Origin: Dichotomocladium elegans | Taxonomy: Eukaryota; Mucoromycota; Mucoromycetes; Mucorales; Lichtheimiaceae | NCBI GenBank assembly: GCA_025716815.1 | Contig: JAIXMN010000040.1 | Coordinates: forward strand, 160,589 to 224,588 | DNA length: 64,000 bases | Direction: 5' to 3' | Shown: piece by piece, positions 35,701 through 48,001 of the stretch | Position numbering within the stretch: the first letter of the stretch is position 1 | Layout: the number at the start of each line of letters is the position of its first letter | The notes under the pieces: model-generated | What the model was told of the DNA's origin: nothing | What the model saw: only the letters and a program-made list of their open reading frames with translations | The model's database searches: none | Program-made: the position numbers and the translations under genes

Positions 35701-36301
35701 CGCAACTGGTGAAGCTATCGCCAAGTTTCTTTACGAGGAAATTGTACTGCCATTTTCTTGTCCTGCAGAGATCTGTACTGACGGCGGTGCCAATTTTATG
35801 TCTAACATCCTTACTAATTATCTGGGCCGTCTCAAAACGAATCATGTCCTGACGTCGGCTTTCCATCCACGCACCAACAGTAAGGTGGAACGCACTAATG
35901 GTATCCTCAAACAGATGCTTCGCAAATATACACATGGCAAGATTCATCGATGGGACCAATTTGTTGATGCCGCAGTATTTGCATGCCGCATCCGCAAGCA
36001 TCGCACAACTGGATTTAGCCCATACTTTTTGGTATACGGACAGGAACCCAAGCTCCCTGGAGATTTTTTACCGCCGTTTATTGGTATGGCCGACCCCACA
36101 CAAGAAGCACCTGCCGCTATTGAAGCCCGCATTCCTGAAGTTCGTCGACTACTGGAGGCCCGCCAGCTCGCTGAAGCCCACCTCAAAGAGAATGCCGCTA
36201 AAGACAAGGCCCGTTGGGATGCTATATTGAAGCCCCAAACCTTCAATGTCGGTGACCACGTCTTGATGCGACACGAAAACAAACTCAGCCTGGAATACAA
36301 C
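32739..36301 (+). pseudogene. Pol of Ty3-e, two frameshifts, solo LTR insertion, 3' truncated
   Basis: ATG 32739. Protease [15 protein letters not shown] (~32930). RT begins [10 protein letters not shown]. The frame is lost at 33746-33747 (ATTCTCC for an expected ATTTCTCC), then continues [14 protein letters not shown] and MVYLDDCLIFS. It is lost again in a five-A run at 34052-34056 before CEFFKTELEFVGHQV. The solo LTR 34267-34637 splits the connection to RNase H (EVDSSDYGVGG, FSDHHPL). Integrase: HLDFIGELP, then CTDGGANF (usual TDRGANF), then NSKVERTNG (usual NGKVERTN). It ends at ...KLSLEYN where hAT copy 2 begins. Defective several times over. Confidence 0.92.
34267..34637 (-). mobile_element. 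Solo LTR of the Ty3-d family with TAACC target duplication
   Basis: 371 bp, TGAGATGGATGG...GTTCACCACA on plus. TAACC at 34262-34266 and 34638-34642. Removing LTR plus one TAACC restores the Ty3-e reading frame (LTNLT-KGTGA). Confidence 0.96.
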
Positions 36302-37961
36302 TAGGGTTTCTCATCGAATCTGGATCAAAAGGCAATGGTGCGGATTCGGATTGACCTCATCTCGGATTTTGCGGATCCGGTGTAGGACATTTGCAATCCG
36401 GATCTCATACGGATTGCACTTCACGGATCTGAACCGATCCGGATCGCATACGGATTGCACTTCGCGGATCTGTTCCGATTCGTTAGATCTGTCCAAATCA
36501 ACCTAGACATTGGGTTCCTGCCATTATAATCCTGTTAATGTATAACAATAGCAATTACAGATGTGCAAGAAATGGGATGTGGGAGTTTGAGAATGAGGAA
36601 TACAGTTAGTGCAAAGTTGCGGAATAAACAAAACCAGCAAGAAATGTAGCTTCGTTATAGCTCATACATAGTTGACTTTGGCGAAATGACCGACTCTTTA
36701 GATAATAGCTGGTAGTATTTCGATGTGAAGCTGGCTCAATACACATCTCTTTTAGGATATCTCAGGTTTTATATTTGCAGAACGTGAAAGGTAAAAAAAT
36801 CACGCAAACTCCTCGAAAGCAAATATTCCTTCCATATCAATCATTCCACGGCCATGCGCTTTTCCCCATATTTCCGTATTTCCTTTTCTCATTTTCCAGC
36901 GATCAGTATTTCTTGGTTTTCACCAAGCAATGATCACAAACGCAACCTGCGCCTCGATTTAGTATACATATTTCCACCCATGGAACCCTAGCTATAATCC
37001 ATCTCATATAGTCATCTCTATACTTCGCCATAGTGGAACATCAGCCTTTTGGTCATTCTATCCTCGTCTTCTCTCAGAAATCTCAATCCACTATTCCACC
37101 CTTCTCTTTATCATATATTAATCTTCATTCCATGCGGTAACATATTCTTTATTGTCCTCATACCGATGGCGGTATTGTACATTCCTTTTATTCCATATAA
37201 GATCCTCTTCGTCTCTTCACTGACAGTAATCGATTCTCCTTTGCACAGTATACACCTTCGACGTCGGTGATAGAAGTAGCAGCCACTGCAAATCACCAGG
37301 GACATCGCGACGAGTATAGCTGCGGGTACAAATAACGAATGGTGAAAAAGTCAAACAGCTCACTAACACTTACCATAAACAGAGCTGTTGTGGCGCACAA
37401 CAATTGAGGGAAGCATCAAGTGTTCCAGTAATATAAATGGAATGGATCAAACTGCAATTTGTGGTTGATTAGGATAACTGGGAGATCGTAAAGGCAGCTG
37501 GGGTAAGAGGGCCACGCAACATTGCTCAATTCGCGACAAATAAATTGTGCTTGTTCGCAAAATTTATCGACTTGATTGCGTGAAATGATCGTGAAATAAA
37601 TGTAGCTGAAAGCAACGTATCAATAGTAAATGGCATTAATAATGCTTTGGAGGTGAATGAAAGGCCGGCATGAGAATGACGCATTGACTTGTTTGTCGCA
37701 TGACCTCAGCACTGCCATTGCCTGTCCGAACACATTTGGAAAATAGAAGGAGCATAAAGAAATTGCCGGGCCTGAAATTGGCTCAAAATTTTTTTCCGAC
37801 ACCTGTCCGTTCTGTCAAGCATTTGTTCCCAGAATAGATATCTGATATCACGGTCGGTCCAATGGTTCTTTTGACAGGTACACACTTTGTTCAAGCAACA
37901 ACAGCATTATTGATTCTTTGAGCACATAGCATGAATGTCGTTCGAAAGTATTAAAAAAAGG
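36302..37961. other. hAT copy 2 sub-terminal repeats and non-coding interior
   Basis: GGATC-type sub-terminal words to about 36520, then ~1.4 kb matching 7775-9234 of copy 1. No supportable gene. Confidence 0.6.
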
Positions 37962-38332
37962 AGTGGTGAATATTGATCCATGCAAGAGAGCTTAGCCGGT
38001 TTCACATCACTATGGCCGATATCCTGAAACTAAGACGGTGATGAATTTGGCATATTGATGTTCAGGAACCATTATTTCCGGATCCGCCTGCGAGGCGGGA
38101 TACTTGCACCTATCAAAGGTACTTCCTCTATCCAGGATCCATCACTGGTCTTGAAGAGGACAATGAAAAGAGAATGCTCTCATCCGATACGTCCTAACAG
38201 GATTAAGCACTTACATCGCCGTTCTAATAGAATTATTATAAAAGAGAGATATTTTATTTTCAGGAATAAACATCAACCTCAAAGATACTTTTCTAGTTGT
38301 CTTTTTTCACTCTCTCTAACCCATCCACCTCA
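37962..38332 (+). mobile_element. Captured Ty3-d-family LTR upstream of the hAT transposase
   Basis: 371 bp in the sense direction. TATTATAAAAGAG near 38230, ~200 bp before the transposase ATG. Its first base pair reads AG instead of TG and flanks show no duplication, so it is an old resident. Confidence 0.88.
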
Positions 38333-38430
38333 TCTCGTCTCAACTACCACAAACGCATCAAGTACCTCGCACTTTATTTTTTCTTGTAAATATCATTCAA
38401 GCTTGACTCACCTCACACTTGGTTACTAAT

Positions 38431-40780
38431 ATGTCTTTAAATACAGACACTTACCAAAGATCCACTATGTCCAACTCAAGCACTTCTAACCTTGGCAAAC
38501 GTTCCTCTGATCTTATGGTCAGCAGCGATTCTGAAGTTGATGTAGGTTATCAAATATTAACTAGAGACCTGCCTTCTGAGCTGTCAATTTCGAAACAGGG
38601 AATGCCCAGGTTATCCAGGGGAGGCAGCTTTATGTCCCTTGACCGCCAAGATTCCATCACGTCAATTGATTCCGAGTGGGATGAGGACAATGGCAATGGC
38701 AATGGCGGCGGCCAGGACTCAAGCTCCGTCCAGTCTGCCGAAGGAGTGAGCGTCAAGGCCCGAAAGAACTGGGTGTACAAATGGTTTGACGCCGTTGAAG
38801 ATCCAGTAACCAATACACTCTATTACCGGTGTCGATTCACCGTTGGGAGCAAGGCATCACGTTGCAATAAGCGGTACAAGGACCCACGAGGTTCCACGAC
38901 TGTTCTGAAGAAGCACCTTGGGACCCATTGCATTACTGCGGACACGTCGCTTACGCCGACCCAGCAAGGGACATTCCTTGACCGGCACTTCAGAGGTAGT
39001 GGGGATCTCATCCCTCCCCAATTCAACGATGAGCAGTTTAGACAAGCACTCGCGCTTTTCGTTGTGTCTGCGGCTTTGCCATTTACAATTGTCGAGAATC
39101 GGCACTTTCATACATTACTCAACCTTGCGCAATCAGCACCAAATCCAAGAGCAGTCAAACCGCCAAGCAACGATACGCTTGCACGCGCTGTATCTCACCT
39201 GTACGAGTATTACAAGTCTCGGATTATTGTCGTCCTACAAGAGCAAGAGAATCTGGCGTATACTGTTGACGCTTGGACCAGCGAATGGAGAACTGCCTTC
39301 CTCGGCGTCACCGTTCATTGGATTGATACCGAGTGGACACAACAGTCGATTGTTTTGGGTTTCGAAGAGCTTGTTGGACCACACACAGGAGCAAACATGG
39401 CGGCCGCTTTTGGAAAGGTCCTAAATGACTGGGGCCTCTCAAGGAAACCATTTTTTTTGACTGCTGACAACGCATCAAATATGATCAAGATGGCCGAGCA
39501 AGTCGAGCGTAGTGTCGGCATCACTGTTTTTAATGCAACGGAAAATCGTATTCCTTGCATCGCGCACGTTATTAATCTCGCTGCTCAGAGTGTGATCCGC
39601 GACAGTTTAAAGGCTGAGGCAGCTGACAGCGAGCAAGGGGCTTTTGAGGACGAAGAAGAAGGACCAGATGACAACACACCAGGTAAATATCAGAAAAAAA
39701 GATGAAATGAGCACACTTTTTCAACGCGACTAAATATCCTCACCTTAGGTATCATCTTGCGCAAACTACGGAAGGGAATTGTCAATATCCGTGCATCTCC
39801 GCAGCGGCTTGCTCAGTACCGTAGTGCTTTTGACGGCATGTTTGAAGTGGAGGAACAGGTCACCAGTAGCCCTCTCGCTTTAATCCTAGACGTCCGCACT
39901 CGGTGGAATTCCACATACGAGATGATTCAACGGTCGCTGGAGGTCAGACGCGCATACAACAATACTTGTCACAACATTCCAGGACTTGAACAATATGTGC
40001 TGTCTGATGACGAATGGTTGTGCTTGGAGAAAGTTTCATTATTGCTTCACGAATTTGCCAAACTGACACCACTGCTCTCTGGCGCGACATACCCAACCTT
40101 GAACCTTGTAATTCTCTCATATAACCGGTTGCTTGACCATCTGGAAAACTTTGAGGAGGACTGGAAAAATGTAAGCGAGGTTACAGTGAAGCGATTCCAG
40201 ACACCAAACTTAATATGTTGATTCGTAGGAATGGCCCGCGCTATCAGAAGCAGCACGCTGTGGATGGGCAAAATTAAAAGGCTACTACTGCAAGGCCGAA
40301 GGACATGCCTTTGCTGTCGCGACTGCTATGGATCCACGGCTGAAATTCCAATGGTGGGAGGACGAGAACTGGGGACACTTCGGTGATGTTGCGAAAGAGC
40401 AAGTGCAAGCGACCTGGGAAGCGTACAAGCCGATTGCTGGTCATGAGTCGTCCATTTGCAATCCAGATGCCTTAATCAGGAGGCCGCAAAGGATTGCTGA
40501 CCAGCTGCAGGCATACGTCTCCGCAAATTGTATATTTGATGAGACAAACGGTGTCAATCAGGAGCTTGTTCTCAACTACTGGCGCGGCGAGGTGAACGAA
40601 TGGAAAGAGCTGAAGACAATGGCGCACAGATACCTGGCAATACCAGCATCGTCAGTTGGTTCGGAGCGCACATTTTCACGAGCAAAGCATTACATTCCAG
40701 CATCAAGAAATCGGCTCAATCCTGCAAAGCTTCGCGAGAGTGTACTTGTCAACTCGTGGTGTACATATTTCGGCGAGTAG
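38431..40780 (+). CDS. hAT transposase, three exons, 741 aa, intact
   Basis: Exons 38431-39682, 39749-40170, 40229-40780; introns of 66 and 58 bp with GT-AG and a CTAAAT branch-like word in the first. Phases agree, giving 742 codons including stop. Residues ~110-175 are a BED-type zinc finger (YYRCRF...SRCNK...LKKHLGTHC). The RNase-H-fold catalytic core follows, with first Asp in AYTVDAWTSEWR and second in FFLTADNASNMI, interrupted by the helical insertion domain typical of hAT. The C-terminal dimerisation domain (AIPASSVGSERTFSRAKHYI) carries the usual Glu of the catalytic triad. ATG 38431 is the first after the captured LTR; a second ATG at 38467 is possible. No lesion is visible, so this copy is the likely source of activity for the family. 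Confidence 0.93.
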
Positions 40781-41495
40781 ATGGGCGTTAGCAGGCGGCA
40801 AACTAAAAGAAGATTGTTTATGCTAGAAAGATGTCACCTTAAGCGTGAGTCTCGTAAATAAATAAAAAAAGCTTTCGCGTCGCTATAATTGCAGCAATTA
40901 ACATCGATTAATAATACTTTGTTGCTGGTTTCGCAGTACAATTACGTACGCGGTTTCTCTGAAGGCAGACCAGCTTTGAAATGTGGTGGGCATGGGTGCA
41001 AAATTAAATTGTTCAGCTTGTGACCGTCACCCAGCCACAACCATAGGCATAACTAGCTAGTCTGAAGCCATTCTGCCAGACATCAGAAGCGTTCCAAATG
41101 GCTCCCGCGTCAGCAATTATACCACTTTGCCTTCTATGGATCAAACCCTCCAACTTTTTAAATTCCTATTGGGATTTTCTGTTCTTTGACGCTTAATTTT
41201 TTGCTACAATTGCTAATGTCATCTTAAAATCAACTTCGGTTGTCACCTTTCTCCGTTCTGACAGTATTGCCGAATGGCCATATTCTTTCCAATTTCGCTC
41301 TATTGATGTGTTTTAATAAATCTCCTCATTTCAGCATTACGGATCACGGATTGGGTCGGATTGAAGCGGTGTGGATCCGGATTGCAATTTGCAATCCGTT
41401 TAGCAAACGGATCGGATTCGGTGTGAGCAATTCGATCCGCGGTGTGGATCCGGATTGGATCCAATCCGATCCAGATCCGTCAATGAGAAACGCTA
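40781..41495. other. hAT copy 2 3' non-coding region and GGATC sub-terminal repeats
   Basis: Mirror of 4231-4955. Sub-terminal words from ~41335 to the end. Confidence 0.6.
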
Positions 41496-42791
41496 CCCAG
41501 GAGCTATATTCCTTGCCGTTCATGTCTTTTAGCTTGTAGGTGTCCGAGTCTAAGTTACGGCTGATCACCAAGTATGGTCCCTTCCAGTTGTACTCCAGGC
41601 TTAACTTTTGCTCGTTACGTAATAGAACATGGTCACCAATAGCAAACGTTTGCGATTTTAGGGTGGCATCCCAAATAGCTTTATCCTGCTGGGCGTTGGC
41701 GCGAAGCCGTTCTGCGGCAGAGGCGCGAGCTTCCTGTAAGCACAACAGCGATGGTCGGCGCGCATCGACGAGTGCCTTGGGATCCGGTTCTTGTTCCTCA
41801 ACTAGTAAGGGCCGCGTCATATCCCCAGGAAGGCGGGGTTCTACTCTGTACACCATATAGAATGGGCTCATGCCTGTTGTGCGATGCTTGCGCACACAAC
41901 ACGCGAAGACAGACGGTTCTAGAAAATCATCCCAGCGATGGATGGCACCATTGGTATACTTCCGAAGCATAGACTTGAGAATGCCATTGGTGCGCTCAAC
42001 CTTGCCATTAGTATGTGGGTGGAAAGCCGAAGTCAACTTGTGATGGATCTTGGTGCGCCCCAGATACAGGTTCAATATTTTGGACATGAAATTGGCGCCG
42101 CGATCCGTCAAGACTTCGTTGGGACAACCGAACTGCATAACGATCTCCTCGAAGATGAAATCGGCAATGGCTTGGCCTGTGGCATCGGCGACGGCGCATG
42201 CGATGGTCCAATTGGTGGTGTAGTCGACAGCGACCAAGATCCAACGGTTGCGACGCATGGTGGTTGGTAGTTCGCCAATAAAATCCAGGTGCCAACGTGA
42301 GAAAGCAGGTGGGACATCCAGGGGTCGCATGGGTGCATGATGTGTGCCGCGGTCGGGGTTGGCAGCCAATTGGCACTGGGGGCAATTACGTAGCCATTCC
42401 TGGATGTTTTCCTTCATGTTCGGCCACCACCAACGTTTCTTAATGACATCATACAGCGTTTCCATCCCGGCGTGTCCAAAACTGGTGTGAAAGTGGTGGA
42501 CAAGATCGGCACGGTGGGCGAACAGAGCAAAGCGGATTTCTTGTACCTCGGATCCGATCTTGACTTTGCGATAAATCCGGTTATCTTTGACTGTGAATTT
42601 GTCCCGATGCTTCACCAAGAGATCCCTGAATATGGCCGGCCACTGCGTCTCGGCAAAATTGTAGAATTTCGGCCAGTTGGATTCCTCGATAGACTTTATG
42701 GCGTAGAGGTAATCAGGTTCCAGCGACTTCTCTTCCAGAACGCAGTGTGGTCCATCTCGACGAGACAACAGGTCGGGTACATGGTTGTCTT
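41496..42791 (-). pseudogene. Integrase fragment of Ty3-g
   Basis: Open on the minus strand from the LTR junction at 42791 to the hAT end. Includes HVPDLLSRRDG (end of RNase H connection), the integrase zinc finger (HTSFGHAG...CPQCQLAAN), HLDFIGELP, LTDRGANFMS, NGKVERTNGILK, and a C-terminal GDHVLLRNEQKLSLEYNWKG. It stops at ...YSSWV where hAT begins. A close relative of Ty3-e and Ty3-h; protease and RT are absent. No internal stop, so the loss is purely structural. Confidence 0.9.
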
Positions 42792-43162
42792 TGAGATGGA
42801 TGGATTAGAGAGAATGAAAAAAGACAACTATAAAAGTATCTTTGAGGTTGATGTTTATTCCTGAAAATAAAATAACTCTCTTTTATAATAATTCTATTAG
42901 AACGGCGATGTAAGTGCTTAATCCTGTTAGGACGTATCGGATGAGAGCATTCTCTTTTCATTGTCCTCTTCAAGACCAGTGATGGATCCTGGGTAGAGGA
43001 AGTACCTTTGATAGGTGCGATTGTCCTGTCACGCAAGCGGATATGAAAATATCGGTCCCTGAACATCAATGTGTTAAATTCATCATTGTCTTAGTTTCAG
43101 GATATCGGCGATAGTGATGTGAAACCGGCTAAGTTCTCTAACATGGATCAATGTTCACCACA
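42792..43162 (-). mobile_element. LTR of the Ty3-d family
   Basis: 371 bp. Flanks GTCTT and GCTTA do not match; it joins Ty3-g coding sequence to unrelated LTR debris. Confidence 0.92.
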
Positions 43163-43617
43163 GCTTAGCTACCTAGAATTAACAATACATATAAATATGC
43201 ATCTAGCGGCAGTAATAAAGAACCTCCAAGCTTCTGATATTTCTGAATAGTCTCCGTGACATTCCCGTTCTGTGTGAATTTGCCGTTACCCGCTACAAAA
43301 AGGATCTTCGTGACCAGGGCAATGTCGCAGCTCTATACTCCGCGAGCTATTTCACCGAACAGAGCCGCACTGTCTTTTAATGTCAATGACACAAATCACA
43401 TCTACACCGCCACACCGCCAAGCCCATCTCAAACTTAGCCACGATTGCCAAGCCCATATCTTTTAGCTACGCCCCATATATTATACATATCACACACATA
43501 TAAATATCCCCTCACCATTGAGCAATAAAACATTATCTTATTTCCTGTACTTGATTCAGCCTGCTAGTCTATCTATCTCTGGCCATTGGTTTACCAGCTC
43601 AGATTTGGACCGACAGT
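43163..43617 (+). other. Degenerate LTR debris with two TATAAATA/AATAAA modules
   Basis: TATAAATA at 43191 and 43498, each followed after 20-30 bp by an AATAAA. The second ends at ACCGACA (43616) and forms an inverted repeat with the next LTR through TGGCCATTGGTTTACCAGC. No coding sequence. Confidence 0.5.
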
Positions 43618-43899
43618 GTCGTATTCGTAATCTGTGCTGGTAATCCAATGGCCAGAATATGGAATAGACGTATAGCCTTTTTTTACTGATAGTAGATAAG
43701 AATATGAGATAATGTTTATTCATACGATTGAGAGGGGTATTTATATTGTTCTATAATGTATGGGCGCAGCATGCGCAGCAAGGTGATGGATGCTGCGTAG
43801 CAAGCGCAGTAAAAGGGTTGCACAGCAATGATGCTGCTGCGAAGCGGTGTGTAACAAAGGGAGTGTTCAAGGTCACGTGTGACAGAAGGGACTACGACA
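43618..43899 (-). mobile_element. Solo LTR, ~282 bp
   Basis: TGTCGTATTCG at the left and CTACGACA at the right, with ACAG directly outside each end (4-bp duplication). TATA/poly(A) module on minus at 43700-43750. Confidence 0.65.
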
Positions 43900-43910
43900 A
43901 CAGCAACGAC

Positions 43911-44197
43911 TGTCGTGCGTATATTTTGGCGGTTACACCGTAGCCAATAGCAACGACCAAGCGTAACAGCAGAAGAAGAAGGGTAACGGATAGATGATGT
44001 TTATTGCATGGAACTATTTGGATATTTATACTGTTTTGCTATCTATTAATAATACATGGAGAAGAGAGAGAAAAGGGAAAGGTCGGTGTTGGTTACAGAG
44101 AAGGAACAATGGCCGTTTGTACAATTGCTGGAGAAGTGTTCAGAAAAGGATAAACTAAATGGCAACGCTGATTGGTTGAGTAATATGTGTTACGACA
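43911..44197 (-). mobile_element. 3' LTR of Ty3-h
   Basis: 287 bp, near-identical to 48002-48288. Preceded on minus by the polypurine tract GGAGAGGGGATAT. Confidence 0.88.
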
Positions 44198-47100
44198 ATA
44201 TCCCCTCTCCAGAATGTTGTTCGTCCTCGAACAAGAAAGACAGTTGGGAGCGTGCAGCAGCGGCAGCTTCGAGATGGCGGCGTTCAGCAGCCCAGGCGGC
44301 AGTGGGGTCATACCATGTGTCAGTAGGCGGGGTGCTTTTCTTGGTGGAAATGGGGCGGAGGCGGTCGGTGTGTACCCAAGAGCTGTATGTTTTACCGTTC
44401 ATATCTTCGAGCTGGTATATATCGGTCTCGGGGTTTGCCTTGAGTATACGAAACGGGCCTTTCCAGTTATACTCTAAACCGAACTTATTCTCATGACGCA
44501 TGAGAACATGGTCGCCCACGGAAAAAACTTGGGGTTTTAGCGCTGCATCCCATCTTGCTTTGTCTTGAGTGGCGTTCGCCTGGACACGGTCTTCAGCAGA
44601 AATTCGGGCAGTTCGTAGCTTACGCAGAGCATCAATTCGGGTCTTGGATGCGTCAGCGTCGGTGAGTGCACTACCATTCTTCTCTATAGTTATGTATGGT
44701 CGGAGGTGATCACCAGGAAGTTTAGGTTCTTGGCCATAAACCATGTAAAATGGACTAAGTCCAGTTGTCCGATGTTTGCGTACACGGGAAACAAATAGGG
44801 CAGGTTCCAAAAAGTCATCCCAACGATGTATCTTGCCATTCACGTACTTCCGTATCATTTGCTTTAGGATACCGTTGGTCCGTTCGGCCTTGCCATTGGT
44901 ACGAGGGTGGAATGCCGAAGTAAAAACATGTCGTACCTTGATCCGACCAGTGTAATACGCAAGGACCTGCGACATGAAGTTGGCGCCTCTGTCTGTGACA
45001 ATTTCGTCTGGGCACCCAAAACGAAGTACAATCTCCTCGTAGAGGAACTTAGCAATAACTTCTCCTGTGGCATCTTGAACTGATCTTGCAATAGGCCAGC
45101 TAGTGGCAGAGTTGACGGCCACGAGAATCCACCAGTTTCCATTCGCTGTCATAGGAAGCTCGCCGATAAAATCGAGGTGCCAACGGGAGAATGGCGGGGG
45201 GACTTCAAGAGGTTTCATCGGCGCATGGTGTATGTGCTTGTCTGCGTTAGCCGCCAGTTGGCATTCCTTGCATTCAGCGATCCATTCCGCTACGTCATTT
45301 CGCATGTCGGGCCACCAGTATCGCTTGCGTAGTAGATCATAAAGTGTACTGTTACCAGCGTGACCAAAGGACTTGTGGGATTCTTGTACGAGGTCAGCGC
45401 GGCGAGCAAAAAGAACGTAACGAACTTCTTGGACATCTTTTCCAATTCTGACCTTATGAAATACGCAATCGTTGTGTACAGAAAACTTATCTCGGTGCTT
45501 AATGAGTAAATCGCAGTATGTGGCCAGCCATGAGTTTTCGGGTCTTGCATAGAATTTCGGCCAGTCGGTCTCTTGTAAGGACTTTACGGCATAAAGATAC
45601 TCAGGCTCCATTGTTTGATTGGCGGGTGTGCTTGTGACACCCTCCCGGCGCGATAACAGGTCAGGTACGTGATTATCAGTTCCAGGCTTGTAGCGTATAT
45701 CTGGATCGTACAACTCAATTTCTGCAATCCATCGGGTTAAATGAGGAGTCGGTGTGCCTTTCTCTCGGAAGTACTTGAGAGGGAGGTGGTCGGAGTAGAT
45801 CGTATATGGCCGACCTTCGATGAAGCAGCGCCATGATCACAATGCGTGCAAAATACCTAGCAGTTCGCGTTCTTGCGCCGGGTAGTTGCGTTCGGCTGAT
45901 GATAGCTTCTTGGATTCGAACGCGATGGGGTGCATCGCCCCATCCTCCCCCTCTTGAAGAAGAACGGCGCCCACGCCGTAATCGGAGGCATCCGTCTCGA
46001 TCACAAAAGGTAAGTCCGTATTAGGTGGCAGCAGGATCAGGGCATTGACGAGACGGCGTTTGAGTTCGTCAAATGCGGCTTGGCATGTTGGTGTCCATTC
46101 TATTGCTCTTTGTTTCGTACCTGTACCCTTTGTCAAGTCCGTCAATGGAGAAGCAATGGCCGCAAAGTCGTGGATGAATCGTCGATAATAAGATCGAAGA
46201 CCAATAAACTGTCGCACCTCTTGGACATTCTTTGGTACAGGCCAGTCTTGAATCGCTTTTACCTTCGCTGGTGACGGAAGAATACCACGCGCCGTTACTT
46301 GGTACCCAACGAACTCGAGCTCGGTCTTGTAAAACTCACACTTCTTCAGGTTAGCTACTAGGCGTGCAGAACGGAGACGATCCAAAATCTGACGGACATG
46401 TTTGCGGTGTTCCTCGGCGGTCTTGCTGTATACAAGAATATCATCGAGATATACGAGGGCAAAATCATCGAGATACTCACCGAGCACTGAGTTCATCAGC
46501 TTCTGGAATGTAGGTGGCGCATTTGTCAGGCCAAATGGGAGGACAAGGAACTCGTATGAGCCGTAACGAGTATTGAATGTGGTCTTCGGTACATCGTCGT
46601 CGTGAATTCAGACCTGGTGGTATCCGCTCTTAAGATCGATGCTCGAGAAATACTTAGCTCCACCAAGACGCTCCAAGCACTCATCGATCCGTGGTAGTGG
46701 ATGGGTATTGCGTCGGGTCACTCGATTAATAGCACGATAGTCGACACACATATGCATTTCACCATTCTTCTTTCGGACGAAAAGAACAGGTGCACCCCAT
46801 GGCGACGTGGAAGGGCGGATAAGTCGAAGGTCAAGCAGCTCCTTGAGTTGCTTGCGTAATTCGTCCAACTCACGAGGGCTCATTTTGAAGGGAGGTCGGC
46901 TAATTGGTGCGGCGTCACCGGTATCAATGACGTGGGCAACATCACGCTGTGGCGGTAACCCTGGGAGCTTGTCTTGAAATACGTCGGCATACTCGCTGAG
47001 CAGGGACTTGACGTGCTCATTCTCTTCCGACGCCCTAGCTTCACTGTCCTCTGAGCGGATATAGCAAAGGTAAGTGGCTGAGAGTTGTTTGTCGCATTCA

Positions 47101-47990
47101 AAGCACTCGAGCTGGCGGCTGGAAATGAGATATGCGAGTTCGGGAATATCACGGTTATAATTTGGACGTAAGAGATACGTTTTGTTACTGGTAGAAATAC
47201 GCCACTGGTCAAGCTCCCAGTCAGGTATGGGCTTCATGCGTTTGATCCAATCGCGACCTAGGATTAAGTCGAACTTGGTGTCAAGTACGTATGTAGGGAT
47301 CTGGTGAACTAGGCCGTCGATGTCGAGTGTCAAGGTAACTTTTGCTGTAATGCTAAGGGTGTGGCCACCTGCAGTCTGGACTTGACGGCTAGTGATACGA
47401 GTGCAAGGCATACCCTCCACCACACGAGGTGATACATAAGTTGCGGATGCACCACTGTCCAAAAGGGTCTCGCACCGACGCCCATTGCACAGTAGGTCAT
47501 AGAGGGGTAGGTCGGTTTCACTAGCGGTATATAATTTGTTGAGGTACTGAATATCGTCATCGAGTTGTCCATCGTACTGTATTGCAATAAAATCGTCCAT
47601 ATTGGTGTCGGCTAAGAGCCTGGGTACTTGTTCGTCTTGTTTCGATTCGTAAGGTTCTTCGTGCTGTAGCACTCGCTGTGTCAATGTCGTATTTATGCGT
47701 TGATTTTGGGCCCTTTGTCGACGTAAATGCACAATAGGTCGGAACTGGTACTCATTCAGTAATGTACGTAGCATACAATCTCGGGCAAAATGATATTCGT
47801 TCCCGCAGTTGTAACATCGCAAGGTTTGTTCAGACGTACAGTCATATTCGTCGTGACCATGGCCTCCACAGTTGTAGCATCGCTTTGGTAGTTTGGAAAC
47901 ACAGACATCCGCGCCATGGCCATAGCCCCCACAGTTGGAGCAACGATTGTTATAGAGTACTGGGTTGTCCATCAGCGGATCGAAGTTCAT
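44190..47990 (-). pseudogene. Pol of Ty3-h with three zinc knuckles; broken only by two TGA codons
   Basis: One continuous minus frame of 1267 codons from ATG 47990. Three CCHC knuckles come first: [28 protein letters not shown] and [14 protein letters not shown]. Then protease ([16 protein letters not shown]), RT ([33 protein letters not shown]), RNase H (ETDASDYGVGA) and integrase (HLDFIGELP, VTDRGANFMS, NGKAERTNG). TGA at 46610-46608 follows SGYHQV and TGA at 45839-45837 follows LGILHAL. In Ty3-c and Ty3-e the residue at the matching position is Arg, so both are CGA-to-TGA changes. No capsid domain precedes the knuckles, and the ATG lies inside the primer site. Confidence 0.9.
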
Positions 47991-47999
47991 CAGCTACCA
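47988..47999 (-). other. Primer binding site of Ty3-h, overlapping the ORF start
   Basis: TGGTAGCTGATG read on minus, two bases from the LTR. Its last ATG is the start codon of the pol frame. Confidence 0.7.
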
Positions 48000-48001
48000 A
48001 T

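Larger units (their letters stand above)
36302..41495 (+). mobile_element. hAT transposon, copy 2 (5194 bp), apparently complete
   Basis: TAGGGTTTCTCATCGA at the left and TCAATGAGAAACGCTA at the right, the same ends as copy 1 in inverted order. Left flank is Ty3-e integrase (plus), right flank is Ty3-g integrase (minus). The 8-bp flanks (AATACAAC, CCCAGGAG) do not match. Confidence 0.9.
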
